From: Dehalogenimonas etheniformans
Lineage (GTDB): Bacteria; Chloroflexota; Dehalococcoidia; Dehalococcoidales; Dehalococcoidaceae
Direction: 5' to 3'
Length of the DNA: 64,000 bases
NCBI RefSeq assembly: GCF_014672715.2
Contig: NZ_CP058566.2
Span: 310,001 to 374,000, forward strand
Of the stretch, positions 36,225 through 45,279 are shown in pieces. A program made the translations under genes and the position numbers. Within the stretch, counting starts at the first letter, position 1. Each line of letters opens with the position of its first letter. The notes beneath the pieces are model-generated. The model worked only from the letters and a program-made list of their open reading frames with translations. It was not told the DNA's origin and did not search any database.

Positions 36225-37508
36225 TTAGGAAAGTTCATTTGTTTGAGAAATAGCATTGACCTTTTCGTGTCTTAATTTTAGCACCGTAGATTTGCCGTAG
36301 TCGGTCAATACCCAATAATCCGCGTCGACGCTGCCTCTGATCGAACCGGTTCGGCGCCGTTGTTCGATCCGAATGACTTGATACAGACTTAGTTCCTTTA
36401 GCAGATCATCAGTTTTGTCCCACAACTCTTGGGGATTATCCTTGCTTAGTGAATATTCTTCGATCAACTTGGTCAAGAGGTCACCAGTTGTCACTCCCGA
36501 GATAAATTTGCCCCAGGTGCGTTCAAGAACAGCCAGACAATTCATCTTTACGCCGCTAACCCATACGTCGAATTCCGACAACCCGGCGATCGTTTCATCC
36601 ATATCCGCGCCAGCGAAGTCAGAAGGCTTTTCCATGTTTGTTCTTTTTACTGCATGGTGTAGGTCTTCGGGCAGAAGATCAAGATATCTTCCTGTGGTGT
36701 CCAGTCGTTCATGTCCCAGCCAACCCTGGACTTCGCGTGCCGTAAAACCTTGTCGGAGCATCCAACCAGCGCAATAATGCCTTAGACTATGGGTATGTAA
36801 TTTAAGTCCCGCCCTTTCCGCCGCATCATGGATTTTGTTGGTGATGGTGAATTTGGTCATTCCGAATAGTGACTGTTTAGGGTCCTTGCCTTCGATAAAC
36901 GTAGAGAGTGGTTTAACCAACTCCGGGAGGATGGGGACCATCCGATCTTTGCTGCCCTTACCATGGAAAATTACCTGGGGGCTCTTGCCGAGCTCAACGT
37001 CGCCAATGATTACCTCGGCTGCTTCTTCTCTGCGGGCACCGGTCCGCCCCAGGAACAGTACCAGCAGCCTGTCGCGGGGGATGTTAGCTCTGAAGGATCG
37101 CCGTTCACCCATGGCTTCGATCAATTTATAAAACTGTTCATCTGTGACTACCTGTGGCAGCGGTTTCCCGACAGGTATATCGATTCTGAAATCTTTGATT
37201 GCCAGACCAGCGTCAGAGGTGAAGAGCCCAGCGATCATATTGGCATATCGTCGCTTGGTCGACGGGGCCCGGTCATTGAACTGGTTTAGAAAACCGAGAG
37301 CCAACTGGCGAGTGGGTGGCAAGCCGCCACAGTGGTTAAAGAAGAGATCAAGGGTTCGCATGTACTGACGGTACTGATCATCCACCAACTTGAGCTTTAA
37401 CTCTGCCGAGTACTGGGCAAGGAGTTCCTCATTGGTCATGGTGCGTACCTGCAGTCTTCTCCTGGCGCTCTTATCAAGCAGCCCCTCTAGAAGCTCCCTC
37501 AGTCCCAA
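36225..37508 (-). CDS. Tyrosine recombinase (phage-type integrase)
   Basis: A 427-residue integrase. The N-terminal SAM-like core-binding domain is about residues 20-110 (QYMRTLDLFFNHCGGLPPTR). The catalytic domain shows the first Arg in GRTGARREEAAEV, the box HSLRHYCAGW (H-x-x-R), GHERLDTTGRYLDLL with the second His and the nucleophilic Tyr (about residue 273). An extra C-terminal 130 residues follow, with an HTH-like LSLYQVIRIEQRRR. Directly upstream is a stretch of CTATC/GATAG repeats that could be its binding sites. It suggests an element boundary. Confidence 0.93.
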   Translation of the reverse strand: MGLRELLEGLLDKSARRRLQVRTMTNEELLAQYSAELKLKLVDDQYRQYMRTLDLFFNHCGGLPPTRQLALGFLNQFNDRAPSTKRRYANMIAGLFTSDAGLAIKDFRIDIPVGKPLPQVVTDEQFYKLIEAMGERRSFRANIPRDRLLVLFLGRTGARREEAAEVIIGDVELGKSPQVIFHGKGSKDRMVPILPELVKPLSTFIEGKDPKQSLFGMTKFTITNKIHDAAERAGLKLHTHSLRHYCAGWMLRQGFTAREVQGWLGHERLDTTGRYLDLLPEDLHHAVKRTNMEKPSDFAGADMDETIAGLSEFDVWVSGVKMNCLAVLERTWGKFISGVTTGDLLTKLIEEYSLSKDNPQELWDKTDDLLKELSLYQVIRIEQRRRTGSIRGSVDADYWVLTDYGKSTVLKLRHEKVNAISQTNELS

Positions 37509-37616
37509 CTCTTCCAGGAAGTCAGGGTTTGATGGTGGGCGCTATCAGTCAATAGACAGAACTTTTAGCTGGGTATTTAGCCTTACTCCAATGCCGAAGG
37601 TTTGAATATTTTGACC

Positions 37617-37741
37617 TTTTACTATCCACTATCCCACTATGCTATCTCGTTTGGGAACCCATGCGAAACACACTGGATAGCAAAATAGCTTTGTAGGAAA
37701 GTCAAACGGTCGATAGCACTTGGGTGATAGCCGGATAGCGA
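37617..37741. repeat. Cluster of CTATC/GATAG repeats beside the integrase
   Basis: CTATCC, CTATCCC and GCTATC occur in tandem at about 37623-37646, and GGATAGC, CGATAGC, TGATAGC and GGATAGC in the opposite sense at about 37675-37740. This is typical of recombinase arm sites or iterons. A second CTATCC cluster lies at 56743-56776. Confidence 0.5.
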
Positions 37742-37803
37742 AAATTGAAAACCTCTATACAAATTAGCTGAATGTGATTTCCACACCAAACCTGTGGTTG
37801 CAC

Positions 37804-38070
37804 TCAACGCGCGAAAAAGAGGCGAGGCTGGCCGTAATATTGAATCAGGACAACCGCCAAAAGAATAACGTCGACGTAGTAAAAGTATCCGACGAGACTA
37901 CGCCACGATAAAAATACCGGCAAGATTGAAAGTGGTATCGCCGCCACTGGGTATTTGCGGCCATATATCAGGTACCAGGTGAGACCACCCGCAAAGGATA
38001 TCACTTCCATGAGGGTGAATAACAACGTAGAGTGGATATCAACGATACCCGTTTGCACCAGGCTGACCAA
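37804..38070 (-). pseudogene. C-terminal part of a frame-split polytopic membrane protein
   Basis: An 88-codon frame with two or three hydrophobic segments (SFAGGLTWYLIYG, AAIPLSILPVFLS, YYVDVILLAVVLIQYY). It overlaps the end of the 38039-39100 frame, and GIGLVSLVQTGIVDIHS continues it naturally if one base is shifted at the C5/G5 run 38077-38081. On its own it lacks a convincing start. Probably the tail of one inactivated or mis-sequenced gene. Confidence 0.7.
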
Positions 38071-39100
38071 ACCAATCCCCCGCCGGGTAAAGTGGATTGA
38101 TCATCGGCGCAAGCACTGAGTTCAACCAGAGAACTGGATCAGTGACAATGAATGGCAAGTTCAGGAGCAAAAAGGCAAAACAGATGAAGCAGAATCCGAT
38201 GACCGCTTTTTTCATTCCCCATGAATGATATACGTAGATTGCAGCAAACGGTATCAGGAACCAAGACGTTTGGTAGGTTGCGGCGGCAACGCCAAGGAGT
38301 CCCATCGCAATGAAGGGCCTTTTGGGGATAAGCAACCACCCTGCCAGCATGAAAGGTAGAACGATCAAACGTTTATCGACCTGGATGATACCCGCGATCC
38401 AAAGTTCGAGGCTGAGGAACATCGCAAGCAAAAAGAGTAGTTTGCCTCTATTGGGAATCAGCCATATCCCTAATACAACCGCTCCCAGGAAAAATATTAA
38501 TATGAATACCTGGATATTGTTAATGCCCAATAACAGAAATGGAGCCATAAGTAAAAAGGACCCCGCTGGATAACAAAGGTGTGACTCAACCTCGGGTGGC
38601 AGGATTTCCGGCGTGAGCCTAGCTTGTTGCCAGAATGCATCGAGTTGTTCTGGTGTGGGATAAGGGAATGATTGCGCGAACTCGCCGATTTGAAGTGGGG
38701 TTACATTGGTATATGGACGTTGGGTGAAAAACTGTTTATCGAATTCTTCAAGCGCGGTGATTACGTTTGCAGATGAGTAAGGATTATTGCCACTAATTAG
38801 ATCCTCGGCAGCTTGGTGAACCAACGCCGTCCCATCACAGTAGTGGGGCTGATCACCAAGGATTGTCAATGGGGCTTTCAATATATCGGGAACGACACTA
38901 GCTTGAAGGGCATTGCTTTTTAAACCAAGGTAAGAGCCTCCGACTGCGATACCAATAATCACTAATACGACTACCGCGGCTTGGGCTAAGTATCGGATTT
39001 GTTTTTTCAATTTTTCGTGGGATCGATCTGTTTGGGGTAAAACGATGCCGGCCAACGTCATAAACGCCGTAGCCGGAGTATTCAATCCCAAGCTAAGCAA
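38039..39100 (-). pseudogene. N-terminal part of a frame-split polytopic membrane protein
   Basis: About 353 codons with many hydrophobic helices, ending NPLYPAGDWFGQPGANGYR, where the frame leaves the expected protein. The large extracytoplasmic loop (GNNPYSSANVITALEEFD, with tyrosine-rich YPTPEQL) and the helix pattern resemble GT87/DUF2029-type glycosyltransferase-like membrane proteins. The first codons overlap the divergent toxin gene (39045). The G5 run at 38077-38081 is the likely shift site. Function unknown. Confidence 0.6.
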
Positions 39101-39548
39101 AGCCGCAGGTAAAGTGGCGGTGGGGCTTGTGGATAAATCTGCTGAACAAGGTAAAAAAGCCTCCGATGTCTTAAAATCCTTGGTGAAGAAGACAGGCGAC
39201 GGGGCGAAGCAGGGGGCAAAGCAGTCTATTTCGCAAACGGACGATGTCCTAAAAAAGCTCCCCCTCGAGAATCACCATGTATTAACAGATAAAAACAAAA
39301 CGTGGACGCCGTTGTTTGATAAAATCACTAAGAACTATAAGTTAGACTTGAACGGTAGTTGGAATAAAGTCAAAATACCTCACAAAGGTCGACACGCCAC
39401 CGAATATCATAAATGGGCTTATGAACAATTACAGAGAATAGATGCTACTGCAAAAGGAAACGCAAGGGTCTTTAATGATATGTTTGGTAAGTTATCTCGA
39501 TTTGTAAATGACAATCCTGGAATGCTGAGGAAGTCATGGTGGAAATGA
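39045..39548 (+). CDS. AHH-type HNH/Endo VII nuclease toxin domain
   Basis: A 167-residue protein whose C-terminal half reads LPLENHHVLTDKNKTWTPLF, then NYKLDLNGSWNKVKIPHKGR and HATEYHKWAYEQLQ. This is the pattern of the AHH branch of HNH nucleases found in polymorphic toxins: an early HH, an N-x-x-x-x-x-x-P strand and a late H-x-x-E-Y-H. The N-terminal 70 residues are low-complexity, Lys- and Ala-rich (KKASDVLKSLVKKTGDGAKQ), like a linker left from a larger secreted toxin. It overlaps the partner gene by 13 bp. The 5' overlap with the divergent membrane gene suggests a truncated toxin cassette. Confidence 0.72.
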   Translation: MPANVINAVAGVFNPKLSKAAGKVAVGLVDKSAEQGKKASDVLKSLVKKTGDGAKQGAKQSISQTDDVLKKLPLENHHVLTDKNKTWTPLFDKITKNYKLDLNGSWNKVKIPHKGRHATEYHKWAYEQLQRIDATAKGNARVFNDMFGKLSRFVNDNPGMLRKSWWK

Positions 39549-40156
39549 AGTTGCCTAAAGTAGCAAAGCCATTTGTCTTTAAGTTATTTGCTGGTGGGCC
39601 TGTTTGGCCGAAACTTGGTGGCGTTGTGTTCACCGGTAAGAACGACTTGAAAGGGTTCGATGAATACAGGTTTTACGAAGGAAAACTAATCGATGATTGG
39701 CCACCCGGTATTACTTTTTACGTCAAGGGAACGGGTGAGGAAGATTATATTTTGGTTGGGATCCATTGGATCGTCGTATCTGACCGCGTCAAAACTAAAC
39801 TCGAAGAATGTGGAGTATTTGGCGTCCAGTTCTTACCAATAACTGTCGTCAATGACGAAAATGGAGAGAAACTCGGTCCTTATTGGGCATTGAATGTTTT
39901 TCAAGAAGTTGACGCTTTGGATTGGGAACATACTCGCTGGATCAACCTTGGGGATAAACCAGAGGATACCCACCATCCTCTTTTAGGAGCTGTCAAGGTG
40001 GCTTTGCGTTTTGACAAAGTTAATAATATTGATATATTTCGCCTGAATATCAAAGGCAGAGGAGACACAACTATTTATTTATCCCGTCGTGTCAGAGATT
40101 GCCTAACAAATAACCGATTTACTGGACTAGAAATCGACCCGGTGGCGACCTATTGA
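39536..40156 (+). CDS. Immunity-like protein (DUF1629-type) for the AHH toxin
   Basis: A 206-residue cytosolic-looking protein overlapping the toxin gene by 13 bp, which fits toxin-immunity order. The segments HWIVVSDRVKTKLEECGVFGVQFLPI and, at the end, TTIYLSRRVRDCLTNNRFTG with GLEIDPVA are the repeated strand-helix pattern of DUF1629-type immunity proteins. No signal peptide is seen. Inference: it neutralises the nuclease encoded just upstream. Confidence 0.68.
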   Translation: MVEMKLPKVAKPFVFKLFAGGPVWPKLGGVVFTGKNDLKGFDEYRFYEGKLIDDWPPGITFYVKGTGEEDYILVGIHWIVVSDRVKTKLEECGVFGVQFLPITVVNDENGEKLGPYWALNVFQEVDALDWEHTRWINLGDKPEDTHHPLLGAVKVALRFDKVNNIDIFRLNIKGRGDTTIYLSRRVRDCLTNNRFTGLEIDPVATY

Positions 40157-40286
40157 AAAGACGGTGGGTTTTTTCCCAAGACATTCAAATTAACCCCGTG
40201 TGGATCAGAATGGGTCTCTTATGCAACCGAATGAAAAACTTATCGTACTTTACAAGCTATTGTGTCGCACATCGATGAAATCATCA

Positions 40287-41216
40287 TCAAGTGGTTGTCA
40301 CTTGCAAATTCCACCGACCATTTGGTGGAGCTTCCATCACATGAAAATACAAAGTGCCAGTAAAACCATAGACGTAGGTCTCATAAGGTTGCTCGCGTAT
40401 AGCCTGTCCATTCACAACTAAATCTCCATTTGAGTTAGTTTTGACCTGCACCGCGAAATGCCCATTCCAGTCAACCGAATATTTGAGTTTAAAGGGAGAA
40501 GCACTATTTGTGAATGGAGGGGTATTCATTTTGCCAATGCCAGAATATGAAAAGACTGTCAGGGACAAAGTCCGGCCATTAAGGTACCTCGCAAATTTCT
40601 CGTCAATTACATATCTAGCTACGTTGTTATGAGTAATATCTTTGACAAGGTACCGGTTTTGTAGAATATGCAGCATATTATCGAGTTCAGGATGGTCATC
40701 ATAGTAATAAACCAGCTCGTGGCCATCCTTAGAATTATAAATCCAAGACCTTTGCAAAAGAACGAATTCACGCTTGAGAGGATTTTCAACTAGGTCTTTA
40801 CGCATTTCTGCCAATAATTTAGGCATCAAAGCTTCAAGATCGGAGAATTCATCCTCTAGATGGGATACTTTACATTCAAGCGCCCGAGCAGCGTTTTTTT
40901 CAGAGAGTATTTTCCACTCCAGGAGCTTATCGACCGGATAACGATTCGCGTCATTGTCGATAAGTTTTGCACAATTCTGGCACAACCAGATTCCATTGTC
41001 TGGTGCCTGTCTTTGGGCGCTCGTGAGAGTATTATCGAAACGAGGGCCACCCTCTGATGCGGCGGTGATGTGGGCGGCGACACCGACGTTTATCGATTTA
41101 TCCGGGTCATCTTGGGGGCCGCTAGTGGGCTGCCGGCAAGCCGGGTTCGAACACTTGTTGGCAACCCGCTCAGCCAACAAATCTTTGGTTTGCACTGAAA
41201 AATCGTCTCGGGGCAT
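40287..41216 (-). CDS. HNH-type nuclease-like protein with N-terminal zinc motif
   Basis: A 309-residue protein with CSNPACRQPT (two Cys), VAAHITAASEGGPRF with the expected His, and GIWLCQNCAKLIDND with the last Cys pair, all within the first 100 residues. This is the arrangement of a zinc-supported HNH domain in restriction-like and defence proteins. The C-terminal 180 residues hold a beta-rich region (TLSLTVFSYSGIG, DWNGHFAVQVKTN) with no family recognised. It stands alone, opposite to its neighbours, in a run of accessory genes. Confidence 0.75.
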   Translation of the reverse strand: MPRDDFSVQTKDLLAERVANKCSNPACRQPTSGPQDDPDKSINVGVAAHITAASEGGPRFDNTLTSAQRQAPDNGIWLCQNCAKLIDNDANRYPVDKLLEWKILSEKNAARALECKVSHLEDEFSDLEALMPKLLAEMRKDLVENPLKREFVLLQRSWIYNSKDGHELVYYYDDHPELDNMLHILQNRYLVKDITHNNVARYVIDEKFARYLNGRTLSLTVFSYSGIGKMNTPPFTNSASPFKLKYSVDWNGHFAVQVKTNSNGDLVVNGQAIREQPYETYVYGFTGTLYFHVMEAPPNGRWNLQVTTT

Positions 41217-41421
41217 AGCAATTTCCTCGTGTTAATTGAACAGATTATACTATCAAACGCGCTGGGCGAGCCAGAACTGATCACTCAGGTCGGCTTCGTT
41301 GACCATACTGACTTGTATTTCGATCTAGAGAAGTATGTGATTCGGTTGAATAGTCCAATACGCGGTGCTATAACGTTACCGATTGGAAAATTTATCACGC
41401 AATGCGAGGGCAATTACCGCC

Positions 41422-42402
41422 GTGATACACCTATTTATTGACACTAATGCATACCTCAATTTTTATCATTTCTCCGAGGATGCATTAGAAGAACTCAACA
41501 AGCTTAGTGTAGCAATCCGGAGCAAGGAAATTCTTCTTTACATACCCATGCAGGTTGTTGATGAGTTCAATCGTAATAGAGAAAACAAGATTTCTGATGC
41601 TCTGTCAAAGTTTCGTAACCAGCCGATACCTGATCAATTTCCGAACATCACTAAAACCTACGATGAATATAAAGAAATGCGTAGCCACTTGGAGGCTGTG
41701 CGAAAAACGCGAGCTTCTCTCCTCGAAAAAATCCGAATAGAGATCGATGCAAGAGAGCTGGCCGCAGACAGAATAATAGAGAGCGTCTTTACTGCAGGGA
41801 AATCCATTAAAACAGATGACGATATCGTAGAAGAAGCTGTCAAAAGAGCCAATCGAGGAAATCCTCCTGGGAAAAATGGCTCGTTGGGCGACGGAATTAA
41901 TTGGTTAACTCTTCTCAATTCTGTTCCCAAGAAAACTGATTTGTATCTAGTCACTGAAGATGAGGATTTTGTCTCAAAACTTGATGGGAATAGATTGTGC
42001 GAATTCTTGAGGCGAGAGTGGATTTCAGAAAAAGAATCAAATGTTTATCTCTATAGAAAGCTCACAGATTTTTTCCGGGATAAATATCCAGAAATTAAAC
42101 TAGCTTCGGAGCTGGAAAAGCAATTGGCAATCGATGCTTTAGTTACCAGTCCAAATTTTAAAAGCACCCATGCTGCTATCAAGGACCTAACTAAGCATTC
42201 TGATTTTACCGATACTGAGTTGAATGAGATTGTGCAGGCGATGGTATCCAACAAACAGATATCTATGATCTTTGAAGATGAAGATGTAAAAACATTTTCC
42301 GAACAAATTCTTCGAGGTCGTGAAGGGGTTATTGATCCGGTGCTATACCAAGAGTTCTCTACGATTTATTCTTACATTAATCCCGATGATATCCCCTTCT
42401 AG
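41422..42402 (+). CDS. PIN-like domain protein
   Basis: About 326 residues from a GTG at 41422, preceded by GAGGGCAATTACC, which places HLFIDTNAYLNFYHF at the N terminus; a TTG at 41383 is the other option. The PIN-type acids are visible: IDTN, VVDEFNR, then SLGDGINWLTLL and TEDEDFVSKL. The region IPMQVVDEFNRNRENKISDA resembles DUF4935-like PIN proteins. It probably cuts RNA. No antitoxin-like gene is directly upstream, so it may act alone in defence or regulation. Confidence 0.75.
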   Translation: MIHLFIDTNAYLNFYHFSEDALEELNKLSVAIRSKEILLYIPMQVVDEFNRNRENKISDALSKFRNQPIPDQFPNITKTYDEYKEMRSHLEAVRKTRASLLEKIRIEIDARELAADRIIESVFTAGKSIKTDDDIVEEAVKRANRGNPPGKNGSLGDGINWLTLLNSVPKKTDLYLVTEDEDFVSKLDGNRLCEFLRREWISEKESNVYLYRKLTDFFRDKYPEIKLASELEKQLAIDALVTSPNFKSTHAAIKDLTKHSDFTDTELNEIVQAMVSNKQISMIFEDEDVKTFSEQILRGREGVIDPVLYQEFSTIYSYINPDDIPF

Positions 42403-42530
42403 AGGGATGTATCGGACTGCTCAACCCTAGGCTGAACGTTTTAGATCTCAGTCAAACAAAATGTTATTTTGTTGCCCACCAGGCATCGAGAATCTACAAT
42501 ACAACTAATATTTTGAAAAGGAGAAAATCG

Positions 42531-42707
42531 ATGGGCAAAGAGTTTCACAAGCCAGGAGAGAAAGCTCCCGATTCAGGCCAGTATCCTGTAGTTGGTCCTC
42601 GTGGTGGTGACAGGGGAACTGAGCGAACAGTGACAAAAGGAGAACCATTCCCGCCTACTCCTAAAAAAGGCCAGGGTTACGGGACGCCTGACAAAACTAA
42701 GCACTAA
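42531..42707 (+). CDS. YjzC-like small protein
   Basis: A 58-residue protein from the ATG at 42531, preceded by AAAAGGAGAAAATCG, the best ribosome site nearby. The sequence FHKPGEKAPDSGQYPVVGPR and GGDRGTERTVTKGEPFPP has the Gly/Pro pattern of YjzC-type proteins, whose role is not well established. It is followed by a strong terminator and is probably a single-gene unit. Confidence 0.75.
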   Translation: MGKEFHKPGEKAPDSGQYPVVGPRGGDRGTERTVTKGEPFPPTPKKGQGYGTPDKTKH

Positions 42708-42729
42708 TCGATCCTTTGAACCAAATAAA

Positions 42730-42755
42730 GGGGGCATTTTTATGCCCCCCTTTTT
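42730..42755 (+). terminator. Rho-independent terminator of the YjzC-like gene
   Basis: GGGGGCAT and ATGCCCCC with a 4-nt loop, followed by TTTTT, 23 bp after the stop. Confidence 0.9.
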
Positions 42756-42914
42756 GCAACCACACAAAAGTCAGTTTTGTTATCGAACCCGTTGTTTCTA
42801 GCAATTCGTCTGGATTTTGTGTCCAAGTAAAGGCAAATAGGTTGCTTGGGAAAAAGATTCAAAACATATTTTGGATAAAATAAAATCACGCCAAGTCCTA
42901 AGAGCGAATCAGCT

Positions 42915-43811
42915 TTATCCAGTTGATTCAGTCACGAATGAATTGATTTCGCAGGTATATCCCGCGATCTTTGAGAGATGTTTAAAAATGATGTAGGAGT
43001 ATTCTGCAAACAATGTTAGGTTTTCATGAGTTGCTTCTTTACTCATTTCAACCTGATATCCACTATTTGTTTTTAATCCTGGAGCATATGTGGACAATAA
43101 GTGTTCGTTCACTGACGCCTTCAAGTTTTGGATACGATACGGTTTAATAGTGCCTTTCGAATGGATAGTTGCATGCCTCACTTCGGTTACTAAAGAGAAC
43201 CATTCTTTTAGATCTATTCCGCGATTGTTAGTATTTTCAATTCTTTTAATTTCAGGAGCAATATTATGAATTGCCTTAAGGACGTGGGTATTTTGCGGAT
43301 AGAATCTATCTATGAATCCTCTCCAGTAGTCAGTGTCACTAGGTCTTCGGTCCTTCGTTTTAAGATGATTGTCAAATTCAAATATCTTGGCTTTATCAAC
43401 AAAACGAATGTTTAGTCGGAAAAAGGTGGCAAGCAAGTCCCGCAAAAAAGTTTCAAATGCCTCAAAGCTTTGTGCTACTGCATGTGCGTATTCTTTTAGC
43501 ATTAGCGTTTGATTAACCTTAAAATATTGTTCTCCTTTAGCTATAAAACTCGAAGGGGTTGGGTAGTATATTGCCCAACCGTTTTGAGGCCATTCATCTA
43601 AGTCTCTAATAGCGAGGCAAGCGGCTGAGACCATAAGTGACTGGTCAAGGTGGATACGTTCCAAGTAAATTCTGATATATTTTTCATATTCATCAAGACG
43701 ATTCTCAAAGTTGTTAAGCAAGCCGTTAATGAGATTGAGAGTTTGAATTAGGACATCAAACGGATCACGCACAGGATTGCCTTCCCAACCATCTATGAAT
43801 CGAATTGCCAT
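42915..43811 (-). CDS. Hypothetical protein with an RX4H (HEPN-like) motif
   Basis: A 298-residue helical protein. The only recognisable signature is EVRHATIHSKG (about residue 212), an R-x4-H of the kind seen in HEPN ribonucleases, with a helical context (YAHAVAQSFEAFETFLRDLL, NRGIDLKEWFSLVTEVRH). No transmembrane part. It sits beside HNH, PIN and toxin genes, so an RNA-cleaving defence or toxin role is plausible. The region 43812-43983 downstream of its start holds no gene. Confidence 0.6.
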   Translation of the reverse strand: MAIRFIDGWEGNPVRDPFDVLIQTLNLINGLLNNFENRLDEYEKYIRIYLERIHLDQSLMVSAACLAIRDLDEWPQNGWAIYYPTPSSFIAKGEQYFKVNQTLMLKEYAHAVAQSFEAFETFLRDLLATFFRLNIRFVDKAKIFEFDNHLKTKDRRPSDTDYWRGFIDRFYPQNTHVLKAIHNIAPEIKRIENTNNRGIDLKEWFSLVTEVRHATIHSKGTIKPYRIQNLKASVNEHLLSTYAPGLKTNSGYQVEMSKEATHENLTLFAEYSYIIFKHLSKIAGYTCEINSFVTESTG

Positions 43812-43983
43812 CCTCGGATTCTAGCCTCAATATTCTTACCTATCAACCCGGGTACGAGCTTGCAATTTCGACATTGCACTTTTCGTCACATTGTTAATCG
43901 ATAAATTTTGGATTAAGCATCTAAAAATATCCAAAACTAGGTTTGTATCTGGGTTAGATATAAAATCGTGTTGGCCTACTTTT

Positions 43984-44109
43984 TCACCCTAACGCAGTTA
44001 TTTTGTTAGCGATAACTACAAGGACCATAATCACACCTACTCCCACCAGCGTTGCTACGAAGATGTCGGCGAAGGCTTTGGGTTTTCTAACGCTTTGCGT
44101 TTGGGCCAT
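43984..44109 (-). CDS. Small single-span membrane protein
   Basis: A 41-residue ORF (ATG at 44109, after AAAAGGGGTTATC) with one hydrophobic helix, FVATLVGVGVIMVLVVIAN, after a polar lead with KPKAFAD. It overlaps the end of the rdhC membrane part by 55 bp and ends the operon. Small membrane proteins are common at the end of such clusters; an accessory role beside the RdhC-like protein is possible. The longer frame to 44643 is mostly antisense-like and is not called. Confidence 0.45.
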   Translation of the reverse strand: MAQTQSVRKPKAFADIFVATLVGVGVIMVLVVIANKITALG

Positions 44110-44846
44110 AGTCCGATAACCCCTTTTCTGACTTTGAGTACAATTTCCATAACAGCGCCTACTGGGCACAGGTAATGGCACCAGAAATTGTAGACAAACA
44201 CCGCCGCCAATAGGGCAAAACCCATGAGAACCCATTGGTCCACCGAGCCTTTTAGGCTGAATAACACGTTCCATGGCTCGAAGACCGACACAGACGGGTT
44301 TTTGAGTACGAGCACCAGGAATAGAGCGATGAAAAGTAGGACGAAACGGGCGTTGTTTAACACCTTGAACCATTTCGGATTCGGCCGGGCCCTTGATCCG
44401 AAGGCAAGATGCAACAGCTCCTGTACTGCCACATATGGGCACAGCCAAAAACAGTAAAAGTTCTTGCCGAAGATAACCGCAAGACCTATAACACCGAATA
44501 CAATAATATAAATGACGAAAAAAGTCTGCAAGTGAGGCGAATAACCCACCAGCCAGGAGGCAATATTGGTTAGAGAAAGGGGAATCGATAGCCAAATGCC
44601 CACAACCACAAAGCCATAGGTAAGAGTAACGGCTCGCGGCCATGTGTGCCGTCGTAACCCGGGCAACATCCTGGCTAGCACCACCGATAGCATTCCCAAT
44701 AACAGGCCAATCTCAGGGAACCCAATACGGATAGGGTCCGATGGACCAGTGTAAGGATGGCCCAGGTATTCCGCCAAAATTAGCCTGCCGCTGCGCACCC
44801 CCAACCGCGACTCCATTCGAGGAAACGGTAGATCCGGTATTGGCAT
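44055..44846 (-). CDS. rdhC: RdhC/NosR-like membrane part with two CX3CP motifs
   Basis: A polytopic protein region with six or so hydrophobic helices and two C-x3-CP motifs, CFWLCP and CHYLCP, as in RdhC (PceC) and NosR/NirI membrane parts. The frame opens upstream at 44846, but SGRLILAEYLGHPY looks like a direct continuation of the FMN-domain frame, shifted by one base at the G5 run 44798-44802. Read together, 45279 to 44055 encodes about 407 residues, the usual RdhC size. So it is probably the C-terminal half of a frame-split rdhC. Confidence 0.8.
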   Translation of the reverse strand: MPIPDLPFPRMESRLGVRSGRLILAEYLGHPYTGPSDPIRIGFPEIGLLLGMLSVVLARMLPGLRRHTWPRAVTLTYGFVVVGIWLSIPLSLTNIASWLVGYSPHLQTFFVIYIIVFGVIGLAVIFGKNFYCFWLCPYVAVQELLHLAFGSRARPNPKWFKVLNNARFVLLFIALFLVLVLKNPSVSVFEPWNVLFSLKGSVDQWVLMGFALLAAVFVYNFWCHYLCPVGAVMEIVLKVRKGVIGLWPKRKALENPKPSPTSS

Positions 44847-45279
44847 CTATATCGGCGAACAGTTGGAGTGGTTCACTATAAGATCGTCCGACGTACTGAT
44901 TGAAAAAATCATTTTTGGCTAACACTTTCCACCACGGCAGGTCTTCGTGGTGTTCCGGCACTATGACCGAAGTGATGACCCCATCGGTCGTCCAGCCGAC
45001 CAACACTGACATCGGCCCGCCGTAGCCGGGTCCTTCGGCAGCCGTAATGAAGCCGACAGCTTCACCGGTAGTATCCACTGCCTGGTAAAGCGTTGTCTTT
45101 CCTGAGGTCTTAAGGGAACTATACGAAGCCGCCTCAGGTGTTAACCCCGGAAGGAAATTTTCATAGCCGGATTGCTGGTGGTTAACCTGTCCGAAAACAG
45201 CGGCAGCGAGGAGCACTGCCACTATGCCTACAACGAACAACTTTCGGTGGTGTCGGTTCCAAAGGGTACTAGAGATCAA
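44713..45279 (-). CDS. rdhC: RdhC/NosR-like FMN-binding domain
   Basis: A 188-codon frame with an N-terminal membrane helix (LFVVGIVAVLLAAAVFG) and an extracytoplasmic FMN-binding domain. The DANTGSTVSSNGVAVG segment is the flavinylation motif, in which a Thr or Ser receives FMN covalently. Its ATG overlaps the NrdJ stop (ATGA). The frame then runs past the G5 run at 44798-44802 into GAQRQANFGGIPGPSLHW and a stop, where the other frame gives a normal continuation. RdhC proteins are proposed to serve electron transfer or RdhA maturation. Confidence 0.82.
   Translation of the reverse strand: MISSTLWNRHHRKLFVVGIVAVLLAAAVFGQVNHQQSGYENFLPGLTPEAASYSSLKTSGKTTLYQAVDTTGEAVGFITAAEGPGYGGPMSVLVGWTTDGVITSVIVPEHHEDLPWWKVLAKNDFFNQYVGRSYSEPLQLFADIDANTGSTVSSNGVAVGGAQRQANFGGIPGPSLHWSIGPYPYWVP

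Noticed and set aside
43984-44643. A 219-codon ORF over the rdhC membrane part
   Set aside because: Mostly an out-of-frame shadow of the CX3CP membrane gene; only its last 41 codons look real.
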